A stretch of DNA of 60,592 nt from an uncultured Eubacteriales bacterium (lineage in GTDB: Bacteria > Bacillota > Clostridia > Lachnospirales > CAG-274): the NCBI GenBank assembly GCA_905201505.1, contig CAJKOJ010000002.1, forward strand, positions 1-60,592, written 5' to 3'. This document shows positions 45,116 to 53,713 of the stretch, piece by piece (position 1 is the stretch's first letter; each line of letters begins with the position of its first letter). The position numbers and the translations under genes were made by a program. The notes beneath the pieces are model-generated. The model searched no databases, had not been told where the DNA came from, and saw only the letters and a program-made list of their open reading frames with translations.

Positions 45116-46990
45116 CTACACCTCCTTAACTGCACCAAAACTGCAGTTTTCAACACAAGCACCACATTTAATACACTTTGAAGTATCAATTGTAAACGGT
45201 GACTTGATTTCGCCGCTGATAGCTTCAACAGGGCAATTTCTTGCACATTTTGAACAGCCTCTGCATAGCTCAGGGTCAATATAATATGTAATAAGCTTTT
45301 TACACTGACCTGCAGGACATTTCTTGTCTATAATATGAGCGTCGTATTCCTCTCTGAAACTCTTAATTGTTGATACAACAGGCATTGCAGCTGTTTTTCC
45401 AAGACCGCAAAGTGCTGTTGATGAAATTGTATCAGCAAGATCAAGCAGCAGTTCAACATCTCCTTCTCTTCCGTTGCCTGCTACTATCCTTTCAAGTATT
45501 TCAAGCATTCTCTTTGTACCCTCACGGCAAGGAACGCACTTTCCACAAGACTCATTTTGCGTAAAGTTCATAAAGAATCTTGCAACTTCAACCATACATG
45601 TACTTTCATCCATAACTACCAGACCGCCTGAACCAATCATAGCCCCAACCTTTTTAAGCGAATCAAAGTCCAATGGCAAATCAAGGTTAGGAGTTATAAG
45701 ACATCCTCCTGATGGTCCTCCTATCTGTACGGCTTTAAAAGGCTTGCCGCCTTTCATACCTCCGCCAATATCAAATATAATTTCTCTTAATGTTGTACCC
45801 ATAGGTACTTCAATAAGACCTGTATTCTGAATATTTCCTGTTAATGCAAATGCTTTTGTTCCCGGACTGCTCTCAGGTCCTATACTTCTGTACCAGTCAG
45901 CACCCTTTGTTAATATTTTAGGTACATTTGCATACGTTTCAACATTATTAAGTACAGTAGGCTTTTCAAATAATCCCTTTTCAACAGTTCTCGGAGGCTT
46001 TACCCTTGGCATACCTCTCTTGCCTTCAATTGATGCAGTCAATGCAGAGCCCTCACCGCATACAAACGCACCTGCACCTTTGTTAATGTGGAAATCAAAG
46101 TCAAAACCGCTTCCCAGTATATTTTTACCAAGCAATCCTATTTCCCTTGCCTGTTTAATAGCATTTTCAAGTCTTGATACTGCCATTGGATATTCAGCTC
46201 TTACATAAATATAGCCTTCATTTGACTTAGTAGCTATGCCTGCAATCATCATACCCTCAAGCATTCTGTGAGGATCACCCTCCATTACGCTTCTGTCCAT
46301 AAATGCTCCGGGGTCACCTTCATCGCCGTTACAGACAACATAATGTACAGGTTCCTTTTGATTTAAAACCTGACGCCACTTTCTGCCTGTAGGAAATCCG
46401 CCGCCGCCTCTTCCTCTCAAGGAAGATTTTTCTATTTCATCAACTATTTCAACAGGCTCCATTTCAAACAAAGCCTTTTCAAGTGCTTCATATCCGCCTA
46501 TACCTATATACTCAAGTATAGAGGTTGCATCAATGTGACCGCAGTGTTCAAGCACAACTCTGTGCTGCTTTGCATAGAAAGGAATATCTTCTTGTCTTAT
46601 GTACGGTTTCCCCTCAACTTTGTAAACAAGTCTGTCAACAACTTTACCGTCTGCTATAGTTTGATTTACAATATCTTCACAATCTTCAAGTTTTACCTTA
46701 GTGTAAAGAATTCCTTCAGGCTCGATTCTTACAAGGGGACCCATTTCACAAAAGCCGTGACAGCCGCTTTTCTTTATACCGATGCTTTCATTATGCGGGT
46801 CTTTTTCAAGTTCAACACTGCATTTTATACCTTTTTCTTCTATTAATCTTATTAGCTCATCATGTATATCAAGAGAACCTCCTGCAACACATCCTGTTCC
46901 GGCACATACAAGTATTTTTCTTGTCTGCAATTTCAGTGCCGCACTGTAGGCTTCTCTCAGCTCAATTAAATCCTGTCTATTCTTCAGCAT
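45116..46990 (-). CDS. hndC: NuoF-like flavoprotein subunit of the hydrogenase (HydB / HndC)
   Basis: A 624-residue FMN- and NAD(P)-binding subunit. It has an N-terminal thioredoxin-like [2Fe-2S] domain (CAGTGCVAGG), the NuoF core with SSLRGRGGGGFPTGRKW, an SLBB region, the [4Fe-4S] motif ESCGKCVPCREGT, and a C-terminal 2x[4Fe-4S] ferredoxin domain (CRGCSKCARNC, CIKCGACVENC). This is the standard architecture of subunits in trimeric hydrogenases. It overlaps the NuoE-like gene by 14 bases. Confidence 0.95.
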   Translation of the reverse strand: MLKNRQDLIELREAYSAALKLQTRKILVCAGTGCVAGGSLDIHDELIRLIEEKGIKCSVELEKDPHNESIGIKKSGCHGFCEMGPLVRIEPEGILYTKVKLEDCEDIVNQTIADGKVVDRLVYKVEGKPYIRQEDIPFYAKQHRVVLEHCGHIDATSILEYIGIGGYEALEKALFEMEPVEIVDEIEKSSLRGRGGGGFPTGRKWRQVLNQKEPVHYVVCNGDEGDPGAFMDRSVMEGDPHRMLEGMMIAGIATKSNEGYIYVRAEYPMAVSRLENAIKQAREIGLLGKNILGSGFDFDFHINKGAGAFVCGEGSALTASIEGKRGMPRVKPPRTVEKGLFEKPTVLNNVETYANVPKILTKGADWYRSIGPESSPGTKAFALTGNIQNTGLIEVPMGTTLREIIFDIGGGMKGGKPFKAVQIGGPSGGCLITPNLDLPLDFDSLKKVGAMIGSGGLVVMDESTCMVEVARFFMNFTQNESCGKCVPCREGTKRMLEILERIVAGNGREGDVELLLDLADTISSTALCGLGKTAAMPVVSTIKSFREEYDAHIIDKKCPAGQCKKLITYYIDPELCRGCSKCARNCPVEAISGEIKSPFTIDTSKCIKCGACVENCSFGAVKEV

Positions 46991-47468
46991 TCTTTTCAGC
47001 CTCCTTTATTTCTCTTATAACAGCACTTGCTTTATCAGGCGTCATTGCAGGCATGACCTTGTCATTTACAGTCATAGCAGGGGCAAGACCGCAGGCACCA
47101 AGGCAGCTTACTGTTTCAACCGTAAACATAAGGTCATCTGTTGTAACCTTATTTTCAGAAAGTCCAAGTTCAGCTCTTAATCTTTCAAGAACAGGTACAC
47201 CCTTTCTTACATGACAGGCTGTACCGTCACAAACCTTTATTATGTATTTTCCTTTTGGTTCTAGAGAAAAATTTTCATAAAATGTTGCAACACTGTATAT
47301 ATTTGCAATACTTGTATCCAACTTTTCTGCAATATATGAAAAGACCTCTCTTGGCAGATAATGATAATACTCCTGAACATCCTGCAATATAGCGATAATA
47401 GAACTTTGTTTGCAATCATGGTCAGTAAGTACCCTGTCGACTACAGTATAGTCAAAAACTTCACTCAT
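46977..47468 (-). CDS. hndA: NuoE-like [2Fe-2S] subunit of the hydrogenase (HydC / HndA)
   Basis: A 163-residue thioredoxin-like [2Fe-2S] protein with ligands in CDGTACHVRKG and CLGACGLAP. The N-terminal helical region includes LPREVFSYIAEKLD. It passes electrons between the flavin subunit and the rest of the complex. First gene of the operon, ATG with AAGGAGG upstream, after a leader of about 130 bases. Confidence 0.95.
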   Translation of the reverse strand: MSEVFDYTVVDRVLTDHDCKQSSIIAILQDVQEYYHYLPREVFSYIAEKLDTSIANIYSVATFYENFSLEPKGKYIIKVCDGTACHVRKGVPVLERLRAELGLSENKVTTDDLMFTVETVSCLGACGLAPAMTVNDKVMPAMTPDKASAVIREIKEAEKNAEE

Positions 47469-47602
47469 TCCTTTATCCTCCTTAATTTAATTAGCATAGT
47501 ATTTTTTTAATTACAAATAACAGATAATATATACAAATTTAAACAAAATATTTAATCTGTTTTTTTATTTAACGCCGATTTAGTGCATTATGTAATTTTG
47601 CT

Positions 47603-47631
47603 ATTATATTATTATACTACAACATTGTTAA
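47603..47631 (-). promoter_or_regulatory. Promoter of the hydrogenase operon
   Basis: TTAACA (47631-47626), 17-base spacer, perfect TATAAT (47608-47603). Predicted start near 47596. Confidence 0.65.
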
Positions 47632-47742
47632 AATATGCTAGTACTTAATTACACAAAGGACATTTTTCGTCATATTGCACAAAACGCTTCTACAAAACAA
47701 ATACACTGGCAAACCAATGCTTTTATACCATTGTAAACACAA

Positions 47743-47782
47743 AAAAATGCACCTCCAAATGTTTATCTGACATTTGGGGTAC
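47743..47782 (-). terminator. Terminator of the flavodiiron protein gene
   Basis: An 8-bp CCAAATGT/ACATTTGG stem with a further ACC/GGT extension around a bulged A, followed by seven T on the minus strand. Confidence 0.82.
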
Positions 47783-47812
47783 ACTTCATTTATTAATAAC
47801 TGCTTTCAGGTT

Positions 47813-49009
47813 TTAAAAAGATTTAATTATCATTTCTGCAAATTCTTTAAATTCCTCAGCTTGTCCTGATGCTACAGCAGACTTTACAGAAAACACTTTA
47901 TCAATTACTTTCATATCTTTCATTTCGCTTATTTCTTTTACTATTTGCTTTCCGGCAGTGACAGCCCATGTACCGTTATCCATTACAGCAATTGTTCTCT
48001 TCTGCAAATTAAGTGCTTTCATATCTGTAATGTAATTTTCCATCAAAGGATAAATCCTGCCGTTATAAGTAGGAGATGCCAAAACAATGTGGCTGTATTT
48101 AAAACTTTCTGATATAAGCTTAGAAATATGTGTATTTGACACATCATATACTCTAATATTTTTTATGCCTTTATCAGCCAAAGTATTTGCAAGAACATTA
48201 GCCATATTTTCAGTATTTCCATACATAGAAGCATAGGCAATCATAACACCGTTTTCTTCTGGTTCATATTTGCTCCACTTATTGTACTTATCAATAATGT
48301 ACCCTAAGTTTTCTCTCCATATAGGTCCATGCAAAGGACAAATTATCTTTATATCCAATGATTCTGCCTTTTTGAGTACAGCTTGTACCTGTGCACCATA
48401 CTTACCTACGATATTTGTATAATACCTTCTTGCGTCATCAAGCCAATCTCTGTCAAAATTAACTTCATCAGCAAATATAGTGCCGTCAAGAGCACCAAAA
48501 GTGCCAAAAGCATCAGCAGAAAACAATGTAGAGCTGCTTTCATCAAATGTAACCATTGATTCAGGCCAGTGCACCATAGGTGCCATTACAAAACGCAAAC
48601 TGTGCTTTCCTGTATTAAAGGTATCACCCTCTTTTACAACAATTGACTGAAAATCCATACCTTCAAAAAACTGTTTTATCATTTCAAAGGTCTTGCTGTT
48701 TCCTATCAGCTTTACATCAGGGTACTTTATTATCAGATCTCCTATTACAGCACAGTGATCCGGTTCCATATGGTTAATAACTATATAATCAAGACTTCTG
48801 CCGTTAAGAACATAAGTGATATTTTCAATAAACTGCCTGCTTATAGAATAATCAACTGTATCAAGAAGTACAGTTTTTTCATCCATAATTAAATATGAGT
48901 TATATGAAACACCATTTGGTACAGGGAAAATATTTTCAAATAAACTTATTCTTCTGTCGCTTCCGCCAATCCAATATATATCATCCAGAACTTTTCTTAC
49001 ACAATACAT
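47813..49009 (-). CDS. A-type flavodiiron protein (FprA-like O2/NO reductase)
   Basis: A 398-residue protein with an N-terminal metallo-beta-lactamase diiron domain and a C-terminal flavodoxin domain. Metal ligands are in HMEPDH (80-85), MVHWPE, SADAFG and CPLHGP; the FMN-binding loop is ASMYGNTENMA. In anaerobes these proteins reduce O2 to water, or NO to N2O, with reductant from ferredoxin, rubredoxin or F420. Single-gene unit with its own consensus promoter, upstream of the O2-sensitive hydrogenase operon. O2 protection is the likely role. Confidence 0.94.
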   Translation of the reverse strand: MYCVRKVLDDIYWIGGSDRRISLFENIFPVPNGVSYNSYLIMDEKTVLLDTVDYSISRQFIENITYVLNGRSLDYIVINHMEPDHCAVIGDLIIKYPDVKLIGNSKTFEMIKQFFEGMDFQSIVVKEGDTFNTGKHSLRFVMAPMVHWPESMVTFDESSSTLFSADAFGTFGALDGTIFADEVNFDRDWLDDARRYYTNIVGKYGAQVQAVLKKAESLDIKIICPLHGPIWRENLGYIIDKYNKWSKYEPEENGVMIAYASMYGNTENMANVLANTLADKGIKNIRVYDVSNTHISKLISESFKYSHIVLASPTYNGRIYPLMENYITDMKALNLQKRTIAVMDNGTWAVTAGKQIVKEISEMKDMKVIDKVFSVKSAVASGQAEEFKEFAEMIIKSF

Positions 49010-49055
49010 ATTAACTCTCCCTTTCTTCTGTAATAATAATTCTCAGATACCATTT

Positions 49056-49084
49056 ATTCTACTATTATCATTATATTTTGTCAA
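49056..49084 (-). promoter_or_regulatory. Promoter of the flavodiiron protein gene
   Basis: Perfect -35 TTGACA (49084-49079), 17-base spacer, TAGAAT (49061-49056). Confidence 0.75.
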
Positions 49085-49175
49085 TACTTTGTTAAAATAT
49101 ATACAAAAAAAATAAAGTATACAAATATATTTTTATTTTGCTTAAACCTTTTGTATTCTATAAATTATTACAGCC

Positions 49176-49209
49176 GCCTGTCTAAGATATAAAAATGCCT
49201 TAGACAGGC
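49176..49209 (-). terminator. Probable terminator downstream of spoIIID
   Basis: A perfect 11-bp stem (49176-49186 with 49199-49209) shortly after the spoIIID stop. The following minus-strand sequence is only moderately T-rich, so strength is uncertain. Confidence 0.5.
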
Positions 49210-49234
49210 ATATTAACTGCATTATATCTCAACA

Positions 49235-49495
49235 TCAAAATTTATCTTTCTTTTGCTTCCACTTTTGTGCGGTTGCCTTTCCACCTAGTATGTGCCTTTG
49301 TGCCTTATGATATGCAAGTATCTCTCTGACCTTTTCAGCAAGCACAGGGTCAACCTTAGGCAGTCTGTCAACTAAATCCTTATGACAAGTGGATTTAGAT
49401 ATTCCCCACACTTTAGCTGCTGCCCTTATAGTTTTTTTTGTTTCGCAGATATATTTACCTATCTCCAGACATCTTTCTGCAATATCGGCTCTCAT
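49235..49495 (-). CDS. spoIIID: Sporulation transcriptional regulator SpoIIID
   Basis: An 86-residue mother-cell DNA-binding protein acting in the sigma-E regulon. The helix-turn-helix IRAAAKVWGISKSTCHKDL and the C-terminal basic tail (TAQKWKQKKDKF) are typical, as are RCLEIGKYI and PVLAEKVREILAYHK. ATG start with GGAGGG eight bases upstream. It lies downstream of a TSCPD-domain gene and may have its own sigma-E-like promoter. Confidence 0.96.
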   Translation of the reverse strand: MRADIAERCLEIGKYICETKKTIRAAAKVWGISKSTCHKDLVDRLPKVDPVLAEKVREILAYHKAQRHILGGKATAQKWKQKKDKF

Positions 49496-49528
49496 TAAAA
49501 AAAGCCCTCCTTGTTCAACACTTATTGC

Positions 49529-49557
49529 ATTATATGAACAAGTAAGGACTTTTAGAC
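49529..49557 (-). promoter_or_regulatory. Possible sigma-E promoter of spoIIID
   Basis: CATATAAT (49536-49529) is one base off the sigma-E -10 consensus CATACAAT. The -35 candidate GTCTAAA (49557-49551), 14 bases upstream, matches poorly. Placement fits because spoIIID is under sigma-E in B. subtilis. Confidence 0.3.
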
Positions 49558-49559
49558 TT

Positions 49560-49823
49560 TTAATTATTCAATTCATTTAAAGCCGCTTCCAGTGCCTTTG
49601 CAACTTGATCAGGACAGGATGACTTTTTAACACCGCACTTAATTCCTGCAATTTTAGGTATTGCTTCTTCTGCCCTCATTCCTCTTAGCAGTACACTTAC
49701 TCCCTGTGAATTTCCGCTACAGCCTCCAACTATTCTAACATCATTTATAATATGAGTATTTTCATCAATATCAATAATTGTTTCTCTTGAACATACTCCT
49801 TCATTTTTATATGTATACTTCAC
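49560..49823 (-). CDS. TSCPD-domain protein (TIGR03905-like)
   Basis: An 87-residue protein with a single TSCPD domain, a Cys-containing module otherwise found at the C-terminus of some B12-dependent ribonucleotide reductases. Visible features are GVCSRETI, VGGCSGNSQG, GIKCGVKKSSCPDQVAKAL. The start is a GTG with AAGGAGGT at good distance. Biochemical role unknown. Confidence 0.82.
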   Translation of the reverse strand: MKYTYKNEGVCSRETIIDIDENTHIINDVRIVGGCSGNSQGVSVLLRGMRAEEAIPKIAGIKCGVKKSSCPDQVAKALEAALNELNN

Positions 49824-49861
49824 AATTTTACCTCCTTAATTACTGTATATACGTATAAAAA

Positions 49862-49887
49862 AAGGACTTCACTCATCAGAAGTCCTT
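49862..49887 (-). terminator. Terminator of the tRNA-Trp/tRNA-Gly operon
   Basis: A perfect 9-bp stem (49862-49870 with 49879-49887), 8-base loop, followed by seven T on the minus strand, immediately after tRNA-Gly. Confidence 0.9.
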
Positions 49888-49889
49888 AA

Positions 49890-49961
49890 AGCGCGAGACG
49901 GGATTCGAACCCGCGGCCCTCGCCTTGGCAAGGCGATGCTCTACCACTGAGCCACTCGCGC
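49890..49961 (-). tRNA. tRNA-Gly (GCC)
   Basis: The minus strand folds as a cloverleaf: acceptor GCGCGAG/CTCGCGC, D-arm with GGCTCAGTGGTAGAGC, anticodon loop TTGCCAA with anticodon GCC, T-loop GTTCGAATC. The CCA end is not encoded. Co-transcribed with tRNA-Trp three bases upstream. Confidence 0.96.
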
Positions 49962-49964
49962 ATA

Positions 49965-50035
49965 CAGCGGCTGAAAGAATCGAACTCTCAATTTTCGCTT
50001 TGGAGGCGAACGTTATACCACTTAACCAAGCCGCT
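49965..50035 (-). tRNA. tRNA-Trp (CCA)
   Basis: Acceptor AGCGGCT/AGCCGCT, D-arm with GGTTAAGTGGTATAAC, anticodon loop CTCCAAA with anticodon CCA, T-stem GAGAG/CTTTC with one G-U pair around TTCGATT, discriminator G. The 3' CCA is not encoded. Confidence 0.96.
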
Positions 50036-50060
50036 ATATATGTTGTCACCAACAAATAAT

Positions 50061-50089
50061 ATGTTATCACAGTTTTTCCCTTTTGTCAA
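50061..50089 (-). promoter_or_regulatory. Promoter of the tRNA operon
   Basis: Perfect -35 TTGACA (50089-50084), which lies inside the 3' end of the PAP2 gene, 17-base spacer, TAACAT (50066-50061) with an upstream TG. Predicted start about 20 bases before tRNA-Trp. Confidence 0.65.
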
Positions 50090-50606
50090 CTATTTTCTTA
50101 TAAATTTTTCTATAACTCACAATACCTATAACTACTCCTATAACACATCCTGCCAGTACATCTGTAGGAAAATGTACAGCAAAATACAACCTGCTTACAG
50201 CCATAAAAAAAGCAAATATTAACAAAAAAATTCCAATCTTCTTTCTACAGCAGAATGCAGCCGCTGCTGCTGCAAAAGCTGCTGCTGTATGTCCTGATGG
50301 AAAAGAACCGTCTTTAGGAAGAGCTATAATAATATTATTAAGAATTTCTCCGCTTATTTCAAATGGTCTCGCTCTGTCAATTAAAGGTTTTATTACAATA
50401 TTTACAGTTACAAATTCAATAAGAAGACTTACAGCCATTGTAATACCGACAGCTCTTGTATCAGGTATTATAATAAATACAACTGTTATTAATATCCATA
50501 TTAACCCTGCATTTCCAAGGCTTGTTATTACAGTCATTATTTGATTTAACTTTTCACTTTGCAAATTTTCTATAACAAATTTCAAAAAATCTATTTCCCA
50601 AGACAT
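50067..50606 (-). CDS. PAP2-family membrane phosphatase (undecaprenyl-PP phosphatase-like)
   Basis: A 179-residue membrane protein with the three PAP2 motifs: KPLIDRARPF, PSGHTAAAFA and SRLYFAVHFPTDVLAG (catalytic His residues in the last two). It has about five helices. Likely substrates are undecaprenyl diphosphate, in the BcrC manner, or another lipid phosphate. It is divergent from the CBS-pair gene; the two promoters share a palindrome. Confidence 0.88.
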   Translation of the reverse strand: MSWEIDFLKFVIENLQSEKLNQIMTVITSLGNAGLIWILITVVFIIIPDTRAVGITMAVSLLIEFVTVNIVIKPLIDRARPFEISGEILNNIIIALPKDGSFPSGHTAAAFAAAAAAFCCRKKIGIFLLIFAFFMAVSRLYFAVHFPTDVLAGCVIGVVIGIVSYRKIYKKIVDKREKL

Positions 50607-50641
50607 ATTTAATCTCCCTGCTTAATTTATTCATTTTTCTA

Positions 50642-50671
50642 ATTTTAGTAAAAACTATGTATATTTGTCAA
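50642..50671 (-). promoter_or_regulatory. Promoter of the PAP2 phosphatase gene
   Basis: TTGACA (50671-50666), 18-base spacer, TAAAAT (50647-50642). Its -35 element is one arm of the palindrome at 50666-50683. Confidence 0.6.
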
Positions 50672-50683
50672 TAGCTATTGACA
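50666..50683. promoter_or_regulatory. Perfect 18-bp palindrome containing both divergent -35 elements
   Basis: TGTCAATAGCTATTGACA reads the same on both strands and contains the TTGACA boxes of the PAP2 and CBS-pair promoters. A dimeric regulator bound here would block both. It could also simply result from two back-to-back consensus boxes. Confidence 0.5.
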
Positions 50684-50706
50684 TTTTTCACTTTTTTTAA
50701 TAACAT
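50678..50706 (+). promoter_or_regulatory. Promoter of the CBS-pair gene
   Basis: TTGACA (50678-50683), 17-base spacer, TAACAT (50701-50706), about 60 bases upstream of the ATG. Confidence 0.6.
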
Positions 50707-50765
50707 AGTACTTAATAAAAACAAAAAACTACAATTCATATTGTATTAATAAAAGAGGCGATAGC

Positions 50766-51167
50766 ATGAATATATTATTTCTTCTGAAACCAAAAGCTAC
50801 AATTGTCTACTTGTCGGGCAGCAGCACAATACGTCAGGGAATTGAAAAATTTAAAGCTCATGGTTACACAGCCGTACCTGTCATAGACGATGAGGGCAAA
50901 TATTTAGGCACTGTTTCTGAAGGTGACTTCCTTTGGGATATTGTTGATAATAACCATTTTGATATAAAAGATAAAGAGCATAAATACATTTATTCCATTA
51001 TAAGGTCTGAGTACAACCCTGCAATTAAAGTAGATACTTCAATGGAAGACCTTTTTGACCGAATTACAAATCAAAATTTTGTACCTGTCGTAGATGACAG
51101 AAATTTCTTTGTTGGTATTATAACCAGAAAAGATGTTATTAATTATTTAAGGGAGAATCAGACGTAA
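50766..51167 (+). CDS. CBS-domain-pair protein
   Basis: A 133-residue protein made of one CBS pair. The first CBS motif spans about 15-60 (TAVPVIDDEGKYLGTVSEGDFLW), the second about 80-130 (FVPVVDDRNFFVGIITRKDVINYL). Such stand-alone pairs bind adenine nucleotides and act as regulators of unknown partners. ATG start after GAGG. Ends within the stem of its own terminator. Confidence 0.88.
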   Translation: MNILFLLKPKATIVYLSGSSTIRQGIEKFKAHGYTAVPVIDDEGKYLGTVSEGDFLWDIVDNNHFDIKDKEHKYIYSIIRSEYNPAIKVDTSMEDLFDRITNQNFVPVVDDRNFFVGIITRKDVINYLRENQT

Positions 51168-51180
51168 GTTTGATTCTCCC
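51151..51180. terminator. Terminator at the end of the CBS-pair gene
   Basis: A perfect 10-bp stem (51151-51160 with 51171-51180), 10-base loop; TTTATG follows on + and TTAAATAATT on -. It overlaps the last codons of the CBS gene and may also end the convergent acylation operon. Confidence 0.75.
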
Positions 51181-51193
51181 TTTATGCATTTTA

Positions 51194-52291
51194 TTAATAT
51201 ATAGCATTTATTCCTGTATCTTTATCAATTGTATTCACATTATAAAGCACAAGCACATCATCAATATTATTATCATTTACAAATTCACTTACTGAATTTT
51301 TATAACTTCTTGCATCAAAAATATATATTTTTTTATAGTGATTAACTAAAAACGGTACAATAGCATTTGCATAGCTATCCTTAGCAATAACAAGGCTTCT
51401 GTCAGTTTTCAGGTCATTGTTTGTAATTTCAACAACAGAATTTATATTGTTAAGAAATATTGAGTACTTATCTTTCTTATCTGCATAATCCATATTATAT
51501 AATGAATTGCTTTTTTTATCGTCATATTTAACATCAATATTAAATTTTTTATTATATATCTTAATAGGCTCACCTTTTATAATATCATTGTAGTTTAACT
51601 TAGAAAAGATAGTTCCCTTAAAATTTTCAACAGTCTCAACCGAATATTCATTTCTGCTTACAGGGGTAAACCCTTTCTCATCACAATACTTAACATAGGC
51701 ATAATATGCCCCATCCATAGTCCAGTGATGATCCAGTTTAAAATATAGCTGTTCCTTATCCTTGTTTTCATTTAATATGTCATAAACATCCACACAATTC
51801 ATATTTACATTTGAATAATATCTATCAATTGTTTTAAGCTGGCTTAATGGTTTTGCAGCCCTTGGCAATTTGTTTTCATATATACAAACCTGTGTGGGCA
51901 CAAGCATAAAATCAGCTTTAACATTTATGCTGTCCTGAAACTTATTAAGATTATTAATTATTCTATCTGTATTTTCAGGCTTCTCATAGTCTTCTATATA
52001 GTAGCTGTCATCAGCAATATAAATATTGTTTATATATTTACTTTTCAATACTTCAATTTCAAATTCCGTTTTCATATTGACAAGCTGCTCTCTTAACGGA
52101 AAATGATCATTCAAATATGCTGAAATTTCAGACATATAATTGCCGTTTAAAATATCTTCAGACACAGGAGACGGAAAATTTGTAAGACTTCTGTTCTCAT
52201 TTTCAGAAAAATCAGATTTAGGCAATATAAGAAAAGCTGCAGCAAAACAAATAACAATTACTGAAATAATTGCTGCATTTATTTTAACCAT
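51194..52291 (-). CDS. DHHW-family protein, SGNH-like partner of MBOAT
   Basis: A 365-residue protein with an N-terminal membrane anchor (about 5-24). The family signature KLDHHWTMDGAYY has Asp187, His188, His189 and Trp190. Proteins of this kind occur beside MBOAT acyltransferases and resemble AlgJ/AlgX in fold. It probably transfers the acyl group to a surface polymer. The start is the ATG at 52291 with AGGAGG upstream; a GTG at 52303 lies inside that site. Last gene of the five-gene acylation operon. Confidence 0.85.
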   Translation of the reverse strand: MVKINAAIISVIVICFAAAFLILPKSDFSENENRSLTNFPSPVSEDILNGNYMSEISAYLNDHFPLREQLVNMKTEFEIEVLKSKYINNIYIADDSYYIEDYEKPENTDRIINNLNKFQDSINVKADFMLVPTQVCIYENKLPRAAKPLSQLKTIDRYYSNVNMNCVDVYDILNENKDKEQLYFKLDHHWTMDGAYYAYVKYCDEKGFTPVSRNEYSVETVENFKGTIFSKLNYNDIIKGEPIKIYNKKFNIDVKYDDKKSNSLYNMDYADKKDKYSIFLNNINSVVEITNNDLKTDRSLVIAKDSYANAIVPFLVNHYKKIYIFDARSYKNSVSEFVNDNNIDDVLVLYNVNTIDKDTGINAIY

Positions 52292-52306
52292 TATTAAATA
52301 CACCTC

Positions 52307-53701
52307 CTAAAATCTGAAATATAAAAATGGGTTATAGCTTGAACTTACAATATAAGCAGCAGATAAAATAAATCCTGCAATATAAATCAATGAAACTACC
52401 CAATTTAATATTCCCTTTTCAAGTTTTTTGTTAAAAAAAGAATACACAGGTGTTGAAAAAACAATGCCCATTACTAAAATAACTATATTATTTTTTAAAA
52501 CAAATAAAAACTCACTGTCAATAATACAATTATTTCCATTAAAAATCATTATATTTATATATTCTTTAAGTACAGAAAAATCTACTATTCCAAAAATTGT
52601 AAAACCAACTACAACTACAACTAAAGTATAAACTCTGCTTAAAACGCCTGTTTTATCCTTGTTAAGCAGATTTCCTAACCCAAGTCTTTCTGCTACTGAG
52701 AAAAATCCGTGCCACATTCCCCATATAACAAAATTCCAATTAGCTCCGTGCCACAAACCTGTACAGAAAAACACAATTATAAGATTAATATATGTTCTTA
52801 TATTTCCCTTTCTGTTACCCCCCAATGGGATATAAAGATATTCTTTAAACCACGTTGAAAGAGAAATATGCCACCTTCTCCAGAACTCCCTAATGCTTTT
52901 TGAAATGTATGGATAATTAAAGTTTTCAAGAAATTCAAAACCAAACATTTTTCCAAGACCAATAGCCATATCTGAATAACCGGAAAAGTCAAAGTATATT
53001 TGCAATGAATAGCAGACTGCACCAAGCCATGCCGTAGCTACAGACATTGACTGATAATCCATATTTGTAATCATTGACCATACAGCACCGACATTATTTG
53101 CAATAAGTACTTTTTTAAATAGTCCTGTTAAAAATCTCTTTACACCTGAAGAATACTTGTCAAAATTAATCTCTCTTTTGTCAATTTGTTTTTCAATATC
53201 GTGATATTTAACAATTGGTCCCGCTATCAGCTGAGGGAAAAATGAAATATATAATAAAATACTGCTTAACTTTTTCTGAGCAGGGGTATTGCCTCTGTAT
53301 ACGTCAATAACATAACTCATAGCCTGAAATGTAAAAAATGAAATACCTATGGGCAAATGTATAATAGGTACTTCAATGTTAAAATTAAAAACAGAATTAA
53401 TGCTTTCAACAAAAAAGCCTGTGTATTTGTAAACAAATAATAAGGCCAGATTTATAAATACAGATATACTTAAAAACAGCTTTTTATGCCTGTTGTACTT
53501 ATCCATTAACAAAGCAAGTCCATAGTTAAAAACTATGGACAAAAGCATTAATATAACAGCTTTTGGTTCTCCAAAAGCATAAAATAAAATACTCGCTGTT
53601 ATTAATATAATATTCCTGATTTTTATATTTTTACATAAAGCATAAGGAATACAAACCAACGGCAAAAAGAAAAATATGAATTCCACACTAGAAAATACCA
53701 C
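52307..53701 (-). CDS. MBOAT-family O-acyltransferase
   Basis: A 464-residue polytopic membrane protein with FPQLIAGPIVKYHD, FDFSGYSDMAIGLGK, SIREFWRRWHISLSTWFKEY and GLWHGANWNFVIWGMWHG with catalytic His. It is clearly related to, but distinct from, the MBOAT at 19.3 kb. The start is a GTG preceded by GAGGG at six bases. In operon with SGNH, DUF4358 and DHHW genes. Confidence 0.92.
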   Translation of the reverse strand: MVFSSVEFIFFFLPLVCIPYALCKNIKIRNIILITASILFYAFGEPKAVILMLLSIVFNYGLALLMDKYNRHKKLFLSISVFINLALLFVYKYTGFFVESINSVFNFNIEVPIIHLPIGISFFTFQAMSYVIDVYRGNTPAQKKLSSILLYISFFPQLIAGPIVKYHDIEKQIDKREINFDKYSSGVKRFLTGLFKKVLIANNVGAVWSMITNMDYQSMSVATAWLGAVCYSLQIYFDFSGYSDMAIGLGKMFGFEFLENFNYPYISKSIREFWRRWHISLSTWFKEYLYIPLGGNRKGNIRTYINLIIVFFCTGLWHGANWNFVIWGMWHGFFSVAERLGLGNLLNKDKTGVLSRVYTLVVVVVGFTIFGIVDFSVLKEYINIMIFNGNNCIIDSEFLFVLKNNIVILVMGIVFSTPVYSFFNKKLEKGILNWVVSLIYIAGFILSAAYIVSSSYNPFLYFRF

Positions 53702-53713
53702 TTTAAACCCTCA

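Larger units (their letters stand above)
47469..47812. other. Gene-free interval between the flavodiiron gene and the hydrogenase operon
   Basis: This 344-base stretch holds the flavodiiron terminator (47743-47782), the hydrogenase promoter (47603-47631) and a leader RNA of about 130 bases. I see no open frame with a ribosome-binding site and no recognisable riboswitch. The 110 bases upstream of the promoter show no obvious operator. Confidence 0.6.

Noticed and set aside
47596..47742. Rex (redox) operator upstream of the hydrogenase operon
   Set aside because: TTTTAACAATGTTG near the -35 box resembles half a Rex site, but no TTGTTAAnnnnTTAACAA-like dyad is present.
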